A stretch of DNA of 64,000 bases from an uncultured Latescibacterota bacterium (GCA_951812755.1 OX638329.1:2341339-2405338); one strand, 5' to 3'. Positions 37,683-46,893 are shown, counted from the first letter of the stretch. Numbers and translations: made by a program. The notes: generated from the letters alone by a model not told the origin.

Positions 37683-38816
37683 ATGCCAAATTTACACGGT
37701 GAAAAAATTGTTCGGATTGAAAAAGTGGTTATGAAATTTAAGCGGCCCCGCTTGATCGGACGCAATGCGCGTATTGGCGTTCACGGGGATATGGTGACGG
37801 ATCCCGTGGTTCGCATTCATACGAGTAGCGGTGCTATTGGCGTTGGGTGGTCGCGGTTGGGGCGGGAAGAAGCCGAGGCATTGGTGGGCAAAAGCATTGG
37901 GGATGTGTTCCAATTGCCGGGGGGATCAAACGAAGCTGGAACGGCGATTGATTTGCCTCTGTGGGATTTGGGGGCCAAATTATCGGGCCAGCCATTGTAC
38001 AAACTTCTGGGTGCTCGGGGGTCTCGGGCGGTCGAGTTGTACGATGGCTCGGTTTATATAGACGATCTGGATGCCTCGGACGAAGAGGCCGTGGAGATAT
38101 TTCGGGAAGAAGTTAAGACCGGACACGATTACGGGTATAAAAATTTTAAAATTAAAATTGGTCGTGGCGCGCGATGGATGCCCGTTACAGAAGGTACGGA
38201 TCGAGATGTTCTGGTTATTCACACTGTTCGGGAAGCCGCTGGTGAAGATGCAAAAATACTCGTTGATGCGAATAATGGCACGACGCTCAATATTGCAAAA
38301 GACATTCTCACGCGCTGTGAAGATGTAGGCATTTACTGGTTTGAAGAACCTTTTCCCGAAGATGGCGCTTTTAACGAAGATTTCAAGCAATTTATCATCG
38401 AAAAAGGATACGATACGCTCGTAGCCGATGGGGAATCGGGTCCTCCGCCTCCCAGTTACTTTGATATGGTCAAAAGGGGATGGATCGATGTGGTACAACA
38501 CGATTTTCGCGCCAAGGGTCTTACGTGGTGGCGCGAGACTGCCGCGATGATCGAACCGTGGGGCGGCCAGTGTGCGCCTCATTGCTGGGGTAGCTTGATC
38601 GAGCGCTATGCCCACGCGCATTTTGCCGCTTCAGTCCCCCATTTTTCACTTCAAGAAGCCGCTCCTGCGGATATGCCGGGTGTTGTGCTGGATGGCTGGA
38701 CGATGCAGGATGGGTGTTTGATTGTGCCAGATACGCCGGGTACGGGGTTTGACCTCGAGGCAGATGTGATTGAGGAAGGCGTGAAACGAGAGGATGGGTT
38801 CAGGATTGGTCAATGA
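37683..38816 (+). CDS. Mandelate racemase/muconate lactonizing enzyme family protein
   Basis: A 377-residue enolase-superfamily enzyme, likely an acid-sugar dehydratase or racemase. The capping domain is at about 1-120, then the barrel: FKIKIGRG with the K-x-K catalytic pair, ILVDANNG and YWFEEPFPED with metal-binding Asp and Glu, VADGESG with the third ligand, and APHCWGS with a His in the C-terminal part. The substrate cannot be read from sequence. The start has AGGAG upstream. It is transcribed away from smc and followed by an unrelated gene after 31 bases. Confidence 0.88.
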   Translation: MPNLHGEKIVRIEKVVMKFKRPRLIGRNARIGVHGDMVTDPVVRIHTSSGAIGVGWSRLGREEAEALVGKSIGDVFQLPGGSNEAGTAIDLPLWDLGAKLSGQPLYKLLGARGSRAVELYDGSVYIDDLDASDEEAVEIFREEVKTGHDYGYKNFKIKIGRGARWMPVTEGTDRDVLVIHTVREAAGEDAKILVDANNGTTLNIAKDILTRCEDVGIYWFEEPFPEDGAFNEDFKQFIIEKGYDTLVADGESGPPPPSYFDMVKRGWIDVVQHDFRAKGLTWWRETAAMIEPWGGQCAPHCWGSLIERYAHAHFAASVPHFSLQEAAPADMPGVVLDGWTMQDGCLIVPDTPGTGFDLEADVIEEGVKREDGFRIGQ

Positions 38817-38847
38817 ACCATATCCTGAAGTAAAGGAATAATGAGCT

Positions 38848-40656
38848 ATGGAAAAAGAATCGGGAACACTTGAAGAATTGCTGAACGTGCGCGTGGTTCT
38901 TGAACTGAAGAAACTCGCGCGTTTGTTGACCGGCGTGAAACTACCCACGCGCAAGGCGGAGATTATCGCCGTTATTGTGCGCGAGATGATGGAGTACACA
39001 CGCGATTATTGGGATATACTGGATGATTTACAACAAAAAGCCGTGGCGGAAGCACTTTACGCGCCGTGGTTTGACGAAGAGGGATTTGTTGCCAAATATG
39101 GCGCAAAGCCAGATTGGGGAAAGACGCCCGCCTGGTCCGACTACAATCACGATCCATCGCTGCTCAACCTGTTTATTCTAAGTAGCAGAAGCTATGGTTA
39201 TTCCGGCAGCCAGAAGGTCGTGCCCGAGGATTTGAAAGTTATATTAAAAAAGTTTGTGCCCAGGCCACCTCCTGCAAAATTGCGCGTTGAAACAGAACGC
39301 CCAGAATATGTAGAAATTCCCCAGTATAATTTTTTGACGGGCAAAAAGAAAATAAGACAGATTCCGCTTTATCACGCAGATACCGAGCAGACAGCACAGG
39401 AAGACCTGATGTCTGTATTGCGATTGATCGATATGGGCAAAGTGCGCCTCACTGAGAAGACCAGACGCCCAACAGCGGTCAGTCTTCGCACCATTGGCGA
39501 GGTTCTTCGAGGCGGTGATTTTTATCCAGACCGCGAAAAGCGCGACAAATGGGAAGAGTTGCCGGGACCGATAAAAGCGCATGCATGGCCGTTGCTCATT
39601 CACGCGGCAAAGCTGGCGCGTTTGAAAAGTGGCAAGTTGCAGTTGACGCCCGCGGGGCGAAAGACATTTGACGCGCCACCTCACGAAACAATTAAGACAT
39701 TGTGGCAGGCGTGGCTCAAAAATGCAAAGACAGATGAGTTGCAACGGGTAAATGCCATTCGCGGACAAACTGGAGAGGGTAAATCGGGTCTGACTTCTCC
39801 GGTAAAGCGGCGCGGTGTGATTGTCAGAGCACTTAAAAAATGCCCGATAGAAAAGTGGTTTGGTTGTGACGCCTTTTGCAATTTTATGCGTGCGGCGGGC
39901 TATTTACTCATTGTGTCGGATGAGCCGTGGGAGCTTTATATTCAAGATGAGTATGGACATCTGAACGATGGCTGGGGGTTGTTGGCGTCTCAATATACAC
40001 AGGTCTTGCTTTTTGAATATGCCGCGACATTGGGGCTTATAGATGTGGCCTATATTGATCCAGTGGATGCGCCCTTAGATGTAGATTCCGAACCAGATAT
40101 TGAGTTTTTAAGTCGCTATGATGGGTTGATGTATTTGCGTATCAATGCATTGGGGGCTTTTTGTTTCGGGCGAAAGCGGTCTTATACGCCTTCGGAAGTG
40201 GAGGTTGAACATGTGCTCAAAGTGTTGCCCAATTTCGATGTGGTCGCATTCAAGCCTTTGCCTGTTGGCGATCAAATTGCTCTGGAACAATTTGCGGAGA
40301 AGACTGCTGACAGCGTGTGGACTATTCAGTCTGAGCGAATGCTCAAAGGTCTGGAGAGTGGACAATCGCTCGATCAAATACGATCATTTCTCAAGCACAA
40401 AAGCAGCGAGGAATTGCCACAGCCTGTGGCCGTGCTGTTTGACGATATGGCCGGTAAAGTATCGCGTTTGCATGCGAAAGGCACAGCGCATTTGATTGAG
40501 GTGACAGATGTTGAGACCGCACAGTTTCTCGCACATGACCGAGGCGTAAGCAAACACTGCTATCTGGCTGGTGACCGCCAACTTGTTGTGCCGGAAAAAT
40601 CGCTGACAGCATTTCGCAACGCACTGAGAAAAGTTGGATACATATTGCCGAAGTAG
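38848..40656 (+). CDS. XPB/Ssl2 N-terminal-domain (Helicase_C_3-like) protein
   Basis: A 602-residue protein with a SAP-like N-terminal helix pair (LEELLNVRVVLELKKLARLLTG) and a C-terminal module of about 150 residues (DQIALEQFAEKTADSVWTIQ, then LPQPVAVLFDDMAGKVSRLH and a final VVPEKSLTAFRNALRKVGYI) resembling the XPB/Ssl2 N-terminal domain, usually linked to a helicase. No helicase motor motifs (no Walker A or DEAH) occur in this gene. Such stand-alone proteins are seen in several bacteria, with unknown role; DNA binding or repair is a guess. The ATG has AAAGGA upstream. Confidence 0.65.
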   Translation: MEKESGTLEELLNVRVVLELKKLARLLTGVKLPTRKAEIIAVIVREMMEYTRDYWDILDDLQQKAVAEALYAPWFDEEGFVAKYGAKPDWGKTPAWSDYNHDPSLLNLFILSSRSYGYSGSQKVVPEDLKVILKKFVPRPPPAKLRVETERPEYVEIPQYNFLTGKKKIRQIPLYHADTEQTAQEDLMSVLRLIDMGKVRLTEKTRRPTAVSLRTIGEVLRGGDFYPDREKRDKWEELPGPIKAHAWPLLIHAAKLARLKSGKLQLTPAGRKTFDAPPHETIKTLWQAWLKNAKTDELQRVNAIRGQTGEGKSGLTSPVKRRGVIVRALKKCPIEKWFGCDAFCNFMRAAGYLLIVSDEPWELYIQDEYGHLNDGWGLLASQYTQVLLFEYAATLGLIDVAYIDPVDAPLDVDSEPDIEFLSRYDGLMYLRINALGAFCFGRKRSYTPSEVEVEHVLKVLPNFDVVAFKPLPVGDQIALEQFAEKTADSVWTIQSERMLKGLESGQSLDQIRSFLKHKSSEELPQPVAVLFDDMAGKVSRLHAKGTAHLIEVTDVETAQFLAHDRGVSKHCYLAGDRQLVVPEKSLTAFRNALRKVGYILPK

Positions 40657-40677
40657 GGACGTATTGGAGACAATAAT

Positions 40678-41715
40678 ATGGACATGACATTTCCAGGATC
40701 AGAATGGGAGACGAGACCGCCCGGTGATCTCGGGTTTGACGCGGATAAACTCGTGCGGGTACAGAGGTGGTTGCTCGAGGTGGCTGGCGGCAGGCCCTTT
40801 CAAGTGGGGATTACGCGTTACGGGTATCTCGCGGCAGAGTGGCGGCAAGGTGTTGAGGCTGATTCCAGTCACTCACAGGCGTCCGCTGCAAAGTCGTATT
40901 ATTCGACGCTTTTGGGGATTATAGTGGCCGAAGGGAAGCTATCTTCGCCGGATGAAAGGGTTGTCGATTACTATCCAGAGATGATGGATGTGGGCGAGCA
41001 GGAGGGGCCAAAGCCCGGGCGGTATGCGTTTGAGAAAGATCGCGATATTACTTTTCGGCATTTGATATGCAATGTGTCGGGCTATATGAAGCCGGGGGAG
41101 AAACCGGGGGAGGTTTTTCACTATCAGACGTATGGGATGAATATTCTTACCCATGCAATGGCTAAAATTTACGGGTGTTACGATGCAGATGATCCCGAGG
41201 GGTCGCCGGGATGTGGAAAGGTGATAGGAGAAAAGTTGCGCGATCCAATTGGCGGGACCTGGACACATTCACATTCCAATTTTGATCTGTGGCCCAGTGC
41301 GAGATTAAATATCTTTGGGTATTACACGCAGGTGCATACCACATTGCGCGATCAGTTGCGGGTGGGACATTTGTGGGTCAATTACGGCAATTGGAATGGG
41401 GTTCAGGTTGCGCCGGAGAGTTACCTGCGCGAGGCAACGGTGACGAATGATTTTATTCTGGAAAATGAACCCGAAGAGAACTGGAAATACGGGCATGGGT
41501 TCTGGTGCAATGATCGCGGGATGCAGTGGGCAGATGCACCGAGAGATTCTTTTGCAGCATCGGGCGCAGGTGCCAAGCATATCTGGATGTGCCCGCGGTT
41601 GGGTCTGGTTATCGCGCAAAATCCTGGGCTGTGGGATCAGTTCAGAGAAGAGCGGGATAAGGTCGGAAGCCAGAATGAGGTGATTGCTCGAATTGTGAAT
41701 GCGGTAAAGGAATAA
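40678..41715 (+). CDS. Serine hydrolase, beta-lactamase/DD-peptidase-like fold
   Basis: A 345-residue class C beta-lactamase-related hydrolase. S69-A-A-K72 (SQASAAKSYYS) is the nucleophile motif with its Lys; a second-motif tyrosine is probably in YQTYGMN, and the third motif is in the C-terminal GAGAKHIW. There is no signal peptide, so a cytoplasmic esterase or amidase role is more likely than antibiotic resistance. It lies 21 bases after the previous gene with a GGAG site. Confidence 0.8.
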   Translation: MDMTFPGSEWETRPPGDLGFDADKLVRVQRWLLEVAGGRPFQVGITRYGYLAAEWRQGVEADSSHSQASAAKSYYSTLLGIIVAEGKLSSPDERVVDYYPEMMDVGEQEGPKPGRYAFEKDRDITFRHLICNVSGYMKPGEKPGEVFHYQTYGMNILTHAMAKIYGCYDADDPEGSPGCGKVIGEKLRDPIGGTWTHSHSNFDLWPSARLNIFGYYTQVHTTLRDQLRVGHLWVNYGNWNGVQVAPESYLREATVTNDFILENEPEENWKYGHGFWCNDRGMQWADAPRDSFAASGAGAKHIWMCPRLGLVIAQNPGLWDQFREERDKVGSQNEVIARIVNAVKE

Positions 41716-41872
41716 GCAGTAGGTATTCAAGGTATTTTTGTATATTGCACCGCGGAGTGAAAAGACTGCACGACTAAAAGAGATCGAGAAATGATTATTC
41801 CCAGGGTCATAAAGATGGATGTAAAACCAAAAAATCACAGGTCATTCAGGCTGTGAAGAGGATATTTGCGTC

Positions 41873-43447
41873 ATGCGCTTCTTCAATACCGCTGGCCCCA
41901 TCAAGCCCGAAAGGCACTATTGCATCCCGCCTTTGGAACGCTTAAATATGGACGAGGTGTTCGCACTCATCCGAGACGAGAAATACTTTGTCTTGCACGC
42001 GCCTCGGCAGACGGGCAAGACTTCTGCTTTGCTGGCGCTGCGTGATCTGCTCAACGTTCAGGATACCTATCACTGTGTGTACGTCAACGTTGAAGGTGGA
42101 CAGGCCGCGCGCGAAGATGTGGAACTGGTGACGCGCACCTTTTTGGGTGAGTTGGCATCTCGGGCGCGTTCAGAAGGTGACGAATTTTTGGACGAGATCT
42201 GGTTCGACATCCTGGCGAAATACGGGCCTCACGTTGCGCTGCGCGAGGCGTTGACGCGCTGGGCACAGGCTGCCCCAAAGCCATTGGTGCTGCTCATTGA
42301 CGAGATCGATTCTCTGATCGGCGATTCTCTGCTATCCGTGCTGCGGCAGTTGCGGGCTGGCTATGACCGTCGCCCGGAGGATTTTCCGCAAAGTGTGGTG
42401 CTGTGTGGGGTGCGCGATGTGCGCGATTACCGCATCCAATCAACGGCAGAGAACGCGATCATTGCCGGTGGCAGTGCGTTCAACATTCGCGCCGAGTCCC
42501 TGCGCCTGGGAGACTTCTCACAGGACGAGGTATTCGATCTAATCGCACAGCACACTGCAGAAACAGGGCAGGCATTCACAGCCGAGGCACTGGAGACGAT
42601 CTGGACGCAGACCCGGGGACAACCGTGGCTGGTGAACGCATTGGCTTACGAAGCTTGCTTTAAGAACAAGACCGGGCAGGATCGTAGCCAGCCCATCACG
42701 GACAAGGCGATATGCGACGCACGGGAGCAACTCATCTTGCGTCGGGAGATACACCTTGACCAGTTAGCCGACAAATTGCAGGAGAAGCGCGTGCAGCGTG
42801 TGATTGAACCGCTGCTGAGTGGTGGAGAGGACAGCGACTTCTCCACTCGCGATCTCGAATACGTCCGCGATCTGGGTTTGATCGCATCCGAAGATCCTCT
42901 CCGTATTGCCAATCCGATCTATGCAGAAATCGTCCCGCGCGAATTGACCTACGCAGCCCAGGTCGGGATCAACGAGGACACAGCATGGTATGTCAATGCC
43001 GATGGCAGTTTGAATGTGGTGAAATTAATGACCGCGTTTCAGACCTTCTTTCGCGAGCACTCAGAGCACTGGGTAGCGCGATTCCAATATCAGGAGGCAG
43101 GGCCGCAACTTTTGCTCCAGGCATTTCTCCAGCGCATTGTGAACAGTGGTGGACGCATTGAACGGGAGTATGGTCTGGGGCGGATGCGTACGGATTTGTT
43201 GATCGTCTGGCCGCAGGGCGATCAGACGCGCAAGGTTGTGATCGAGTGCAAACTTCTCCACAAGAGTTTGGATCAGACCATTGTCGATGGCCTGGATCAG
43301 ACCGTCGAGTACATGGATCGGTGCGATGCAGAGGCGGGTCATCTGGTGGTTTTTGACCGCCGTGAAGGGAGACGTTGGGCGGACAAAGTATTCCACGATC
43401 GCCGGACATCAAGTAGCGGGATCGAGATTGAGGTGTGGGGAATGTGA
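41873..43447 (+). CDS. AAA ATPase with C-terminal PD-(D/E)xK nuclease-like domain
   Basis: A 524-residue protein. Residues 1-330 are a STAND/AAA-like ATPase with Walker A APRQTGKTS at 43-51 and Walker B PLVLLIDEIDSL, followed by winged-helix-like segments (about 270-350). The C-terminal 130 residues read LGRMRTDLLIVW and VVIECKLLHKSLDQT, the D...E-x-K arrangement of a PD-(D/E)xK nuclease. Similar ATPase-nuclease proteins are widespread and suspected of roles in defence or mobile elements; none is proven. The gene stands alone, with a 157-base leader and A/T-rich DNA before it. Confidence 0.75.
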   Translation: MRFFNTAGPIKPERHYCIPPLERLNMDEVFALIRDEKYFVLHAPRQTGKTSALLALRDLLNVQDTYHCVYVNVEGGQAAREDVELVTRTFLGELASRARSEGDEFLDEIWFDILAKYGPHVALREALTRWAQAAPKPLVLLIDEIDSLIGDSLLSVLRQLRAGYDRRPEDFPQSVVLCGVRDVRDYRIQSTAENAIIAGGSAFNIRAESLRLGDFSQDEVFDLIAQHTAETGQAFTAEALETIWTQTRGQPWLVNALAYEACFKNKTGQDRSQPITDKAICDAREQLILRREIHLDQLADKLQEKRVQRVIEPLLSGGEDSDFSTRDLEYVRDLGLIASEDPLRIANPIYAEIVPRELTYAAQVGINEDTAWYVNADGSLNVVKLMTAFQTFFREHSEHWVARFQYQEAGPQLLLQAFLQRIVNSGGRIEREYGLGRMRTDLLIVWPQGDQTRKVVIECKLLHKSLDQTIVDGLDQTVEYMDRCDAEAGHLVVFDRREGRRWADKVFHDRRTSSSGIEIEVWGM

Positions 43448-43502
43448 CGGCATTCCCGCATATTATCCACTATAATGGATCGTTATTAGAGAGAGGATGA
43501 AA

Positions 43503-44825
43503 ATGGATGCAAAAACAAAAAAATTGCAGGTGGATCAGGCTGTGAAATCGCAATCGCGGCGGGCGTTTAATCTGTCGCGGAGTATTCACGGCTGGGCTGA
43601 GCGGCCGTTTCGGGAATACGAGTCGTCAAAAGCGTTGGCGGCGTATCTGGAGGAGAACGGATTTCAAATTGAATTTCCGTTCAAGAATATCCCAACGGCT
43701 TTTCGCGCTACATGGGGCACGGGCAACCCTACTATTGGCATGTTGGGGGAGTACGACGCCTTGCCCAATTGCGGTGCGGAGGAGGGCACCTGGGGCCACG
43801 GCTGAGGCCATAATCTTTTGGGCGTTGCCCCGGCCGCAGGTGCGGTTGCTGCAAAAACAGTATTGGAAAATTTGAAATCGCCCGGTCAGATCATTTATTA
43901 TGGCTGTCCGGCTGAAGAAACTCTGGCGGGCAAGGTGTATATGGCCCGCGATGGCGCGTTTCGAGATTTGGATGCGGTGCTGGCATGGCATCCGGGATCG
44001 AGTACGGGTGTTAGCAATTATGGCGGTTCGTCGCTGGATTCGCTGGTCTATGAGTTTTTTGGCAAGACGTCTCACGGCGCGAGTGCCCACAATGGGCGCA
44101 GTGCATTGGATGGGGTGATGTTGATGGATGTTGCGGCGAATTATTTGCGCGAACACGTTCCCGAAAATGTGCGTATTCACTGTGTGATTCGAGACGGTGG
44201 GGACGCGCCCAATGTGGTTCCTGCCTATGCGAAGGTGTGGTATTATGTGCGAGGAAAGAATCGCGCACAGGTCAACGAAATACGCAAGCGATTGACCAAA
44301 TGCGCCAAAGGTGCGGCAATGGCCACGGAAACGACTATGAAATGGCATCGGATTACGGCTGTGTACCCGCGCTTGCCAAATGATGTGATGTGCAAAACCG
44401 TGCGTCAAAATCTCAAATTATTCGGTCCGCCGCGCGCGTCTAAAAAAGATAAGGAACGCGTAAAGGAACTGGGATACAAAGGTGAATTTGACGGAAAGGT
44501 CAAAAAGGGGAAGGGTTCACAGGGGCGCGGGTCTTCGGATGAAGACAATGTGTCGTGGCTGGCACCGATGGGTCGGTTTCAGATGGTGTGTTATACAAAG
44601 GGCACGCCGGGCCATCACCGCGATATGACCGCGCAGGCGATAATGCCTTATGCCGAGCGCGCGGTTTTGCAAACGGCCAAGGTGTTTGCAGGATCGGCTG
44701 TTGATTTGGTTTTGGACAAAAAGGTGTTGCAAGCAGCGCGTGCGGAATTTAAGAAGGGAACGAAGGGGTTTGAGTACGATCCGCTGATTAAAAAAAGTCA
44801 GAAGGTCCCCGTGGATCCTCCATAG
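43503..44825 (+). CDS. abgB: M20 (AbgB-like) amidohydrolase with in-frame TGA, probable selenoprotein
   Basis: The family hydrolyses N-acyl or aminobenzoyl-glutamate-type amides with two metal ions. The frame is interrupted once, by TGA at 43803-43805, and then continues in the same frame for 340 codons without damage. Around the TGA the protein reads GTWGHG-[TGA]-GHNLLGVAP; relatives such as AbgB have Cys there (GHGCGHNLLG), and in M20D enzymes that Cys is a metal ligand. So TGA probably encodes selenocysteine 101. A hairpin like the bacterial SECIS follows (43825-43854). Other family blocks are intact: GEYDALP, YGCPAEE, WHPGSS, GKTSHGASAHNGRSA, TPGHHRD. I chose ATG 43503, six bases after GAGAGG. 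A recent nonsense mutation is the main alternative. Confidence 0.7.
43825..43854 (+). promoter_or_regulatory. Candidate SECIS hairpin after the in-frame TGA
   Basis: The stem TTGC / GCAA, a 2x2 internal loop, and a 7-bp upper stem CGGCCGC / GCGGTTG (two G-U pairs) carry a 4-base apical loop AGGT. The apical loop begins 32 bases after the TGA. The GCAGGT at its tip also occurs in the E. coli fdhF SECIS, where it starts about 15 bases nearer the TGA. Bases were paired by eye; no folding energy was computed. Confidence 0.5.
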
Positions 44826-44837
44826 AAGGAGATGGTC

Positions 44838-45830
44838 GTGAAAGCACAAAGATTAATATGCACAGATATCCGGCGGATAGAATTAGATGACTTTGATTTG
44901 CCGCGTGTGCCAGATAATGGCATTTTGGTTCAAAACGATTATACCGCTGTGAGCGTTGGCACGGAAATTTACAATTATGCACACGGGGGTGAGCCGTCGC
45001 GTGCGAGGACATTTCCGCGACCAACGGGGTATTGTAATACGGGTGTGGTGCTCGAGGTGGGCAAAGATGTGAAGGGGATAGAGCCAGGTGATCGCGTTTC
45101 CGCGCAGGGCAATCACGCCAGTCATGCGGTTATGAGTGGGAATTTTTTTAGAGTGCCCGAAGGTGTTTCGCCCAAATCCGCAGCTTTTATGGTTATGTGT
45201 GCTATTGCCATGCACGGGCATCGGGTTGGACGGCCGGAATTGGGCGAGGCTGTGGCGATTACTGGTATGGGTATTGTGGGGCAATTGGCAGCGACCTTTG
45301 CGCGATTGGCTGGCGCGCTCCCGGTTATTGCGATTGATCTGGATGATTTTCGGTTGGGTAAAGCGAGAGACAGGGGCGCAGATGTTTGTGTCAATCCCAA
45401 TGCGGAAGGGGATGTCGCCGAGGAGGTGCGCCAGCATTGCGTGGGCGATGGTGTCGATCTGGTCATTGAAGCGACGGGTATTCCCGCGGTTTATCCCATG
45501 GCGTTGACTTTACCGCGGTTGGGTGGCCGTCTGGTCGCGCTGGGATCTCCTCGGGGTACTGTGGAGGTGAGTTTTTTGCCCGAGATTCACTTGCGCGAGA
45601 TTACTGTTCTGGGCGCGCATCAGCCCAAAACGCCGGATAATGACCATATTTATTATCCGTGGAGCAAGCGCAGAGATCGCGAGCTGATTTTGCGTTTGAT
45701 GGCTGCGGGCAAGCTGCCCATTGAAGATTTGATTACCCATGTCGCCAATCCCGCCGATTGCCAGGCCACCTACGACATGCTCGCCGATAATCCGAGAGAA
45801 GTATTGGGTGTGGTATTTGAGTGGGTGTAA
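44838..45830 (+). CDS. Zinc-type alcohol/polyol dehydrogenase (MDR family)
   Basis: A 330-residue medium-chain dehydrogenase. The GroES-like half (1-130) contains SVGTEIYNY, GVVLEVGKDVKGIEPGDRV; the Rossmann half has ITGMGIVGQLA and VIAIDLDD for NAD(P). The usual catalytic Cys and the structural zinc Cys cluster are missing, as in the threonine-dehydrogenase-like/BchC-type branch. I chose GTG 44838, six bases after AAGGAG, over ATG 44832, which touches that site. It follows the M20 gene by 12 bases, so they are probably co-transcribed. A broken copy of its 3' end lies at 46729-46812. Confidence 0.87.
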   Translation: MKAQRLICTDIRRIELDDFDLPRVPDNGILVQNDYTAVSVGTEIYNYAHGGEPSRARTFPRPTGYCNTGVVLEVGKDVKGIEPGDRVSAQGNHASHAVMSGNFFRVPEGVSPKSAAFMVMCAIAMHGHRVGRPELGEAVAITGMGIVGQLAATFARLAGALPVIAIDLDDFRLGKARDRGADVCVNPNAEGDVAEEVRQHCVGDGVDLVIEATGIPAVYPMALTLPRLGGRLVALGSPRGTVEVSFLPEIHLREITVLGAHQPKTPDNDHIYYPWSKRRDRELILRLMAAGKLPIEDLITHVANPADCQATYDMLADNPREVLGVVFEWV

Positions 45831-45875
45831 TTTTTTAAAATACAATCTCTGTCAGAACCATAGAGGAGATCGAAT

Positions 45876-46700
45876 ATGAGACGCCACTCTTTTAAAAATT
45901 ACAAGTACGGCCCCCATGAGCGGAACGTATTTGATTTTTATCCGGCACAATCAGACGAACCCACCCCTGTTGCAGTGTTTATTCACGGCGGCGGTTTCAG
46001 AAACGGCAGCAAGGACGGGATTAATAATAAGACATTGAAAGCTTTATTAGATGCGGGCATTTCTGTCGCGGCTTTTAACTATCGTTATGTCCAGCAGGCT
46101 CCTTTGCCTGCTGCGCACTACGATTGTCGACGAGCGCTTCAGCTTCTGCGTTCCAAAGCCACCGAATGGAATATCGATAAAAATCGGATCGGTGCATTTG
46201 GCGGATCGGCCGGGGCACAAATTTGCATGTATCTTGCTTTTCACGAAGACATGGCCCGTCCAGACAGCGATGATCCAATCGAACGCGAATCTACCAGACT
46301 TCAGGCCGTGGCCACATCTGGCGGTCAGACCACGATGGACATTGCCTGGTGGAAGAAGAATATTCCTGGGTACGACGAATCCCATAGAGATTTTTATCAG
46401 ACATTGGGCGCAACGACCCAGGAAGAATATCAGAATCGCGTAAGTGAGATTTCGGCACTTGATTTGGTATCAAAGGACGACCCCGCTATTTATATGAGTT
46501 ATAAAATGTCACCGGAAGATCCTGTGCCAGAAGGACAGGCTGCTCGCGGTTGGAAAGTGCATCACGTTCAGTTTGGTGTTGCTTTACAAGAAAAAATGGC
46601 AGCACTTGGTATAGAATCTGATCTGGTTTATCCAGGTTCAAAAAATAAATATCAAAGCAATGTTGACTACTTTATCTCAATGTTAAAAAATAGGAAATAG
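45876..46700 (+). CDS. Alpha/beta hydrolase, BD-FAE/esterase-like
   Basis: A 274-residue esterase. The oxyanion-hole motif HGGG is at 37-40, and the nucleophile elbow G109-G-S111-A-G carries the catalytic Ser. A C-terminal VHHVQFG supplies a candidate His. There is no signal peptide. It starts 46 bases after the dehydrogenase gene with GAGGAG upstream, and closes the M20-dehydrogenase-esterase set on this strand. The acyl substrate is unknown. Confidence 0.87.
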   Translation: MRRHSFKNYKYGPHERNVFDFYPAQSDEPTPVAVFIHGGGFRNGSKDGINNKTLKALLDAGISVAAFNYRYVQQAPLPAAHYDCRRALQLLRSKATEWNIDKNRIGAFGGSAGAQICMYLAFHEDMARPDSDDPIERESTRLQAVATSGGQTTMDIAWWKKNIPGYDESHRDFYQTLGATTQEEYQNRVSEISALDLVSKDDPAIYMSYKMSPEDPVPEGQAARGWKVHHVQFGVALQEKMAALGIESDLVYPGSKNKYQSNVDYFISMLKNRK

Positions 46701-46728
46701 ACGGGTTTGAGACACCAGTCAAGACCCT

Positions 46729-46812
46729 GTCGCCAATCCCGCCGATTGCCAGACTATCTACGACATGCTCGCTGGCAATTCCACAGCAGAGTTAGGCGTA
46801 GTATTTGAGTGG
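46729..46812 (+). pseudogene. Remnant of a second MDR dehydrogenase 3' end
   Basis: These 84 bases match 45741-45824, the end of the dehydrogenase gene, at about 69 of 84 positions by eye. Translation gives VANPADCQTIYDMLAGNS and GVVFEW, against VANPADCQATYDMLADNP and GVVFEW. There is no start or upstream part, so a duplicated gene has been lost, or the esterase gene arrived between two copies. Confidence 0.8.
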
Positions 46813-46829
46813 ACTTACTTCCTATATAA

Positions 46830-46867
46830 AAAAATCCTCGTCAGATGTGATTATGACGGGGATTTTT
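46830..46867. terminator. Bidirectional terminator between convergent genes
   Basis: A 14-bp stem (AAAAATCCTCGTCA / TGACGGGGATTTTT, one T-G pair) with a 10-base loop carries A and T runs on both sides, so it can stop transcription from either strand. It separates the esterase side from the minus-strand gene ending at 46894. Confidence 0.9.
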
Positions 46868-46893
46868 ACTTATATCACAAAATGGCAATCCCG

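Noticed and set aside
43803-43805. TGA read as tryptophan or glycine through a changed genetic code
   Set aside because: Many intact genes in the window end at TGA, and the alignment column expects Cys.
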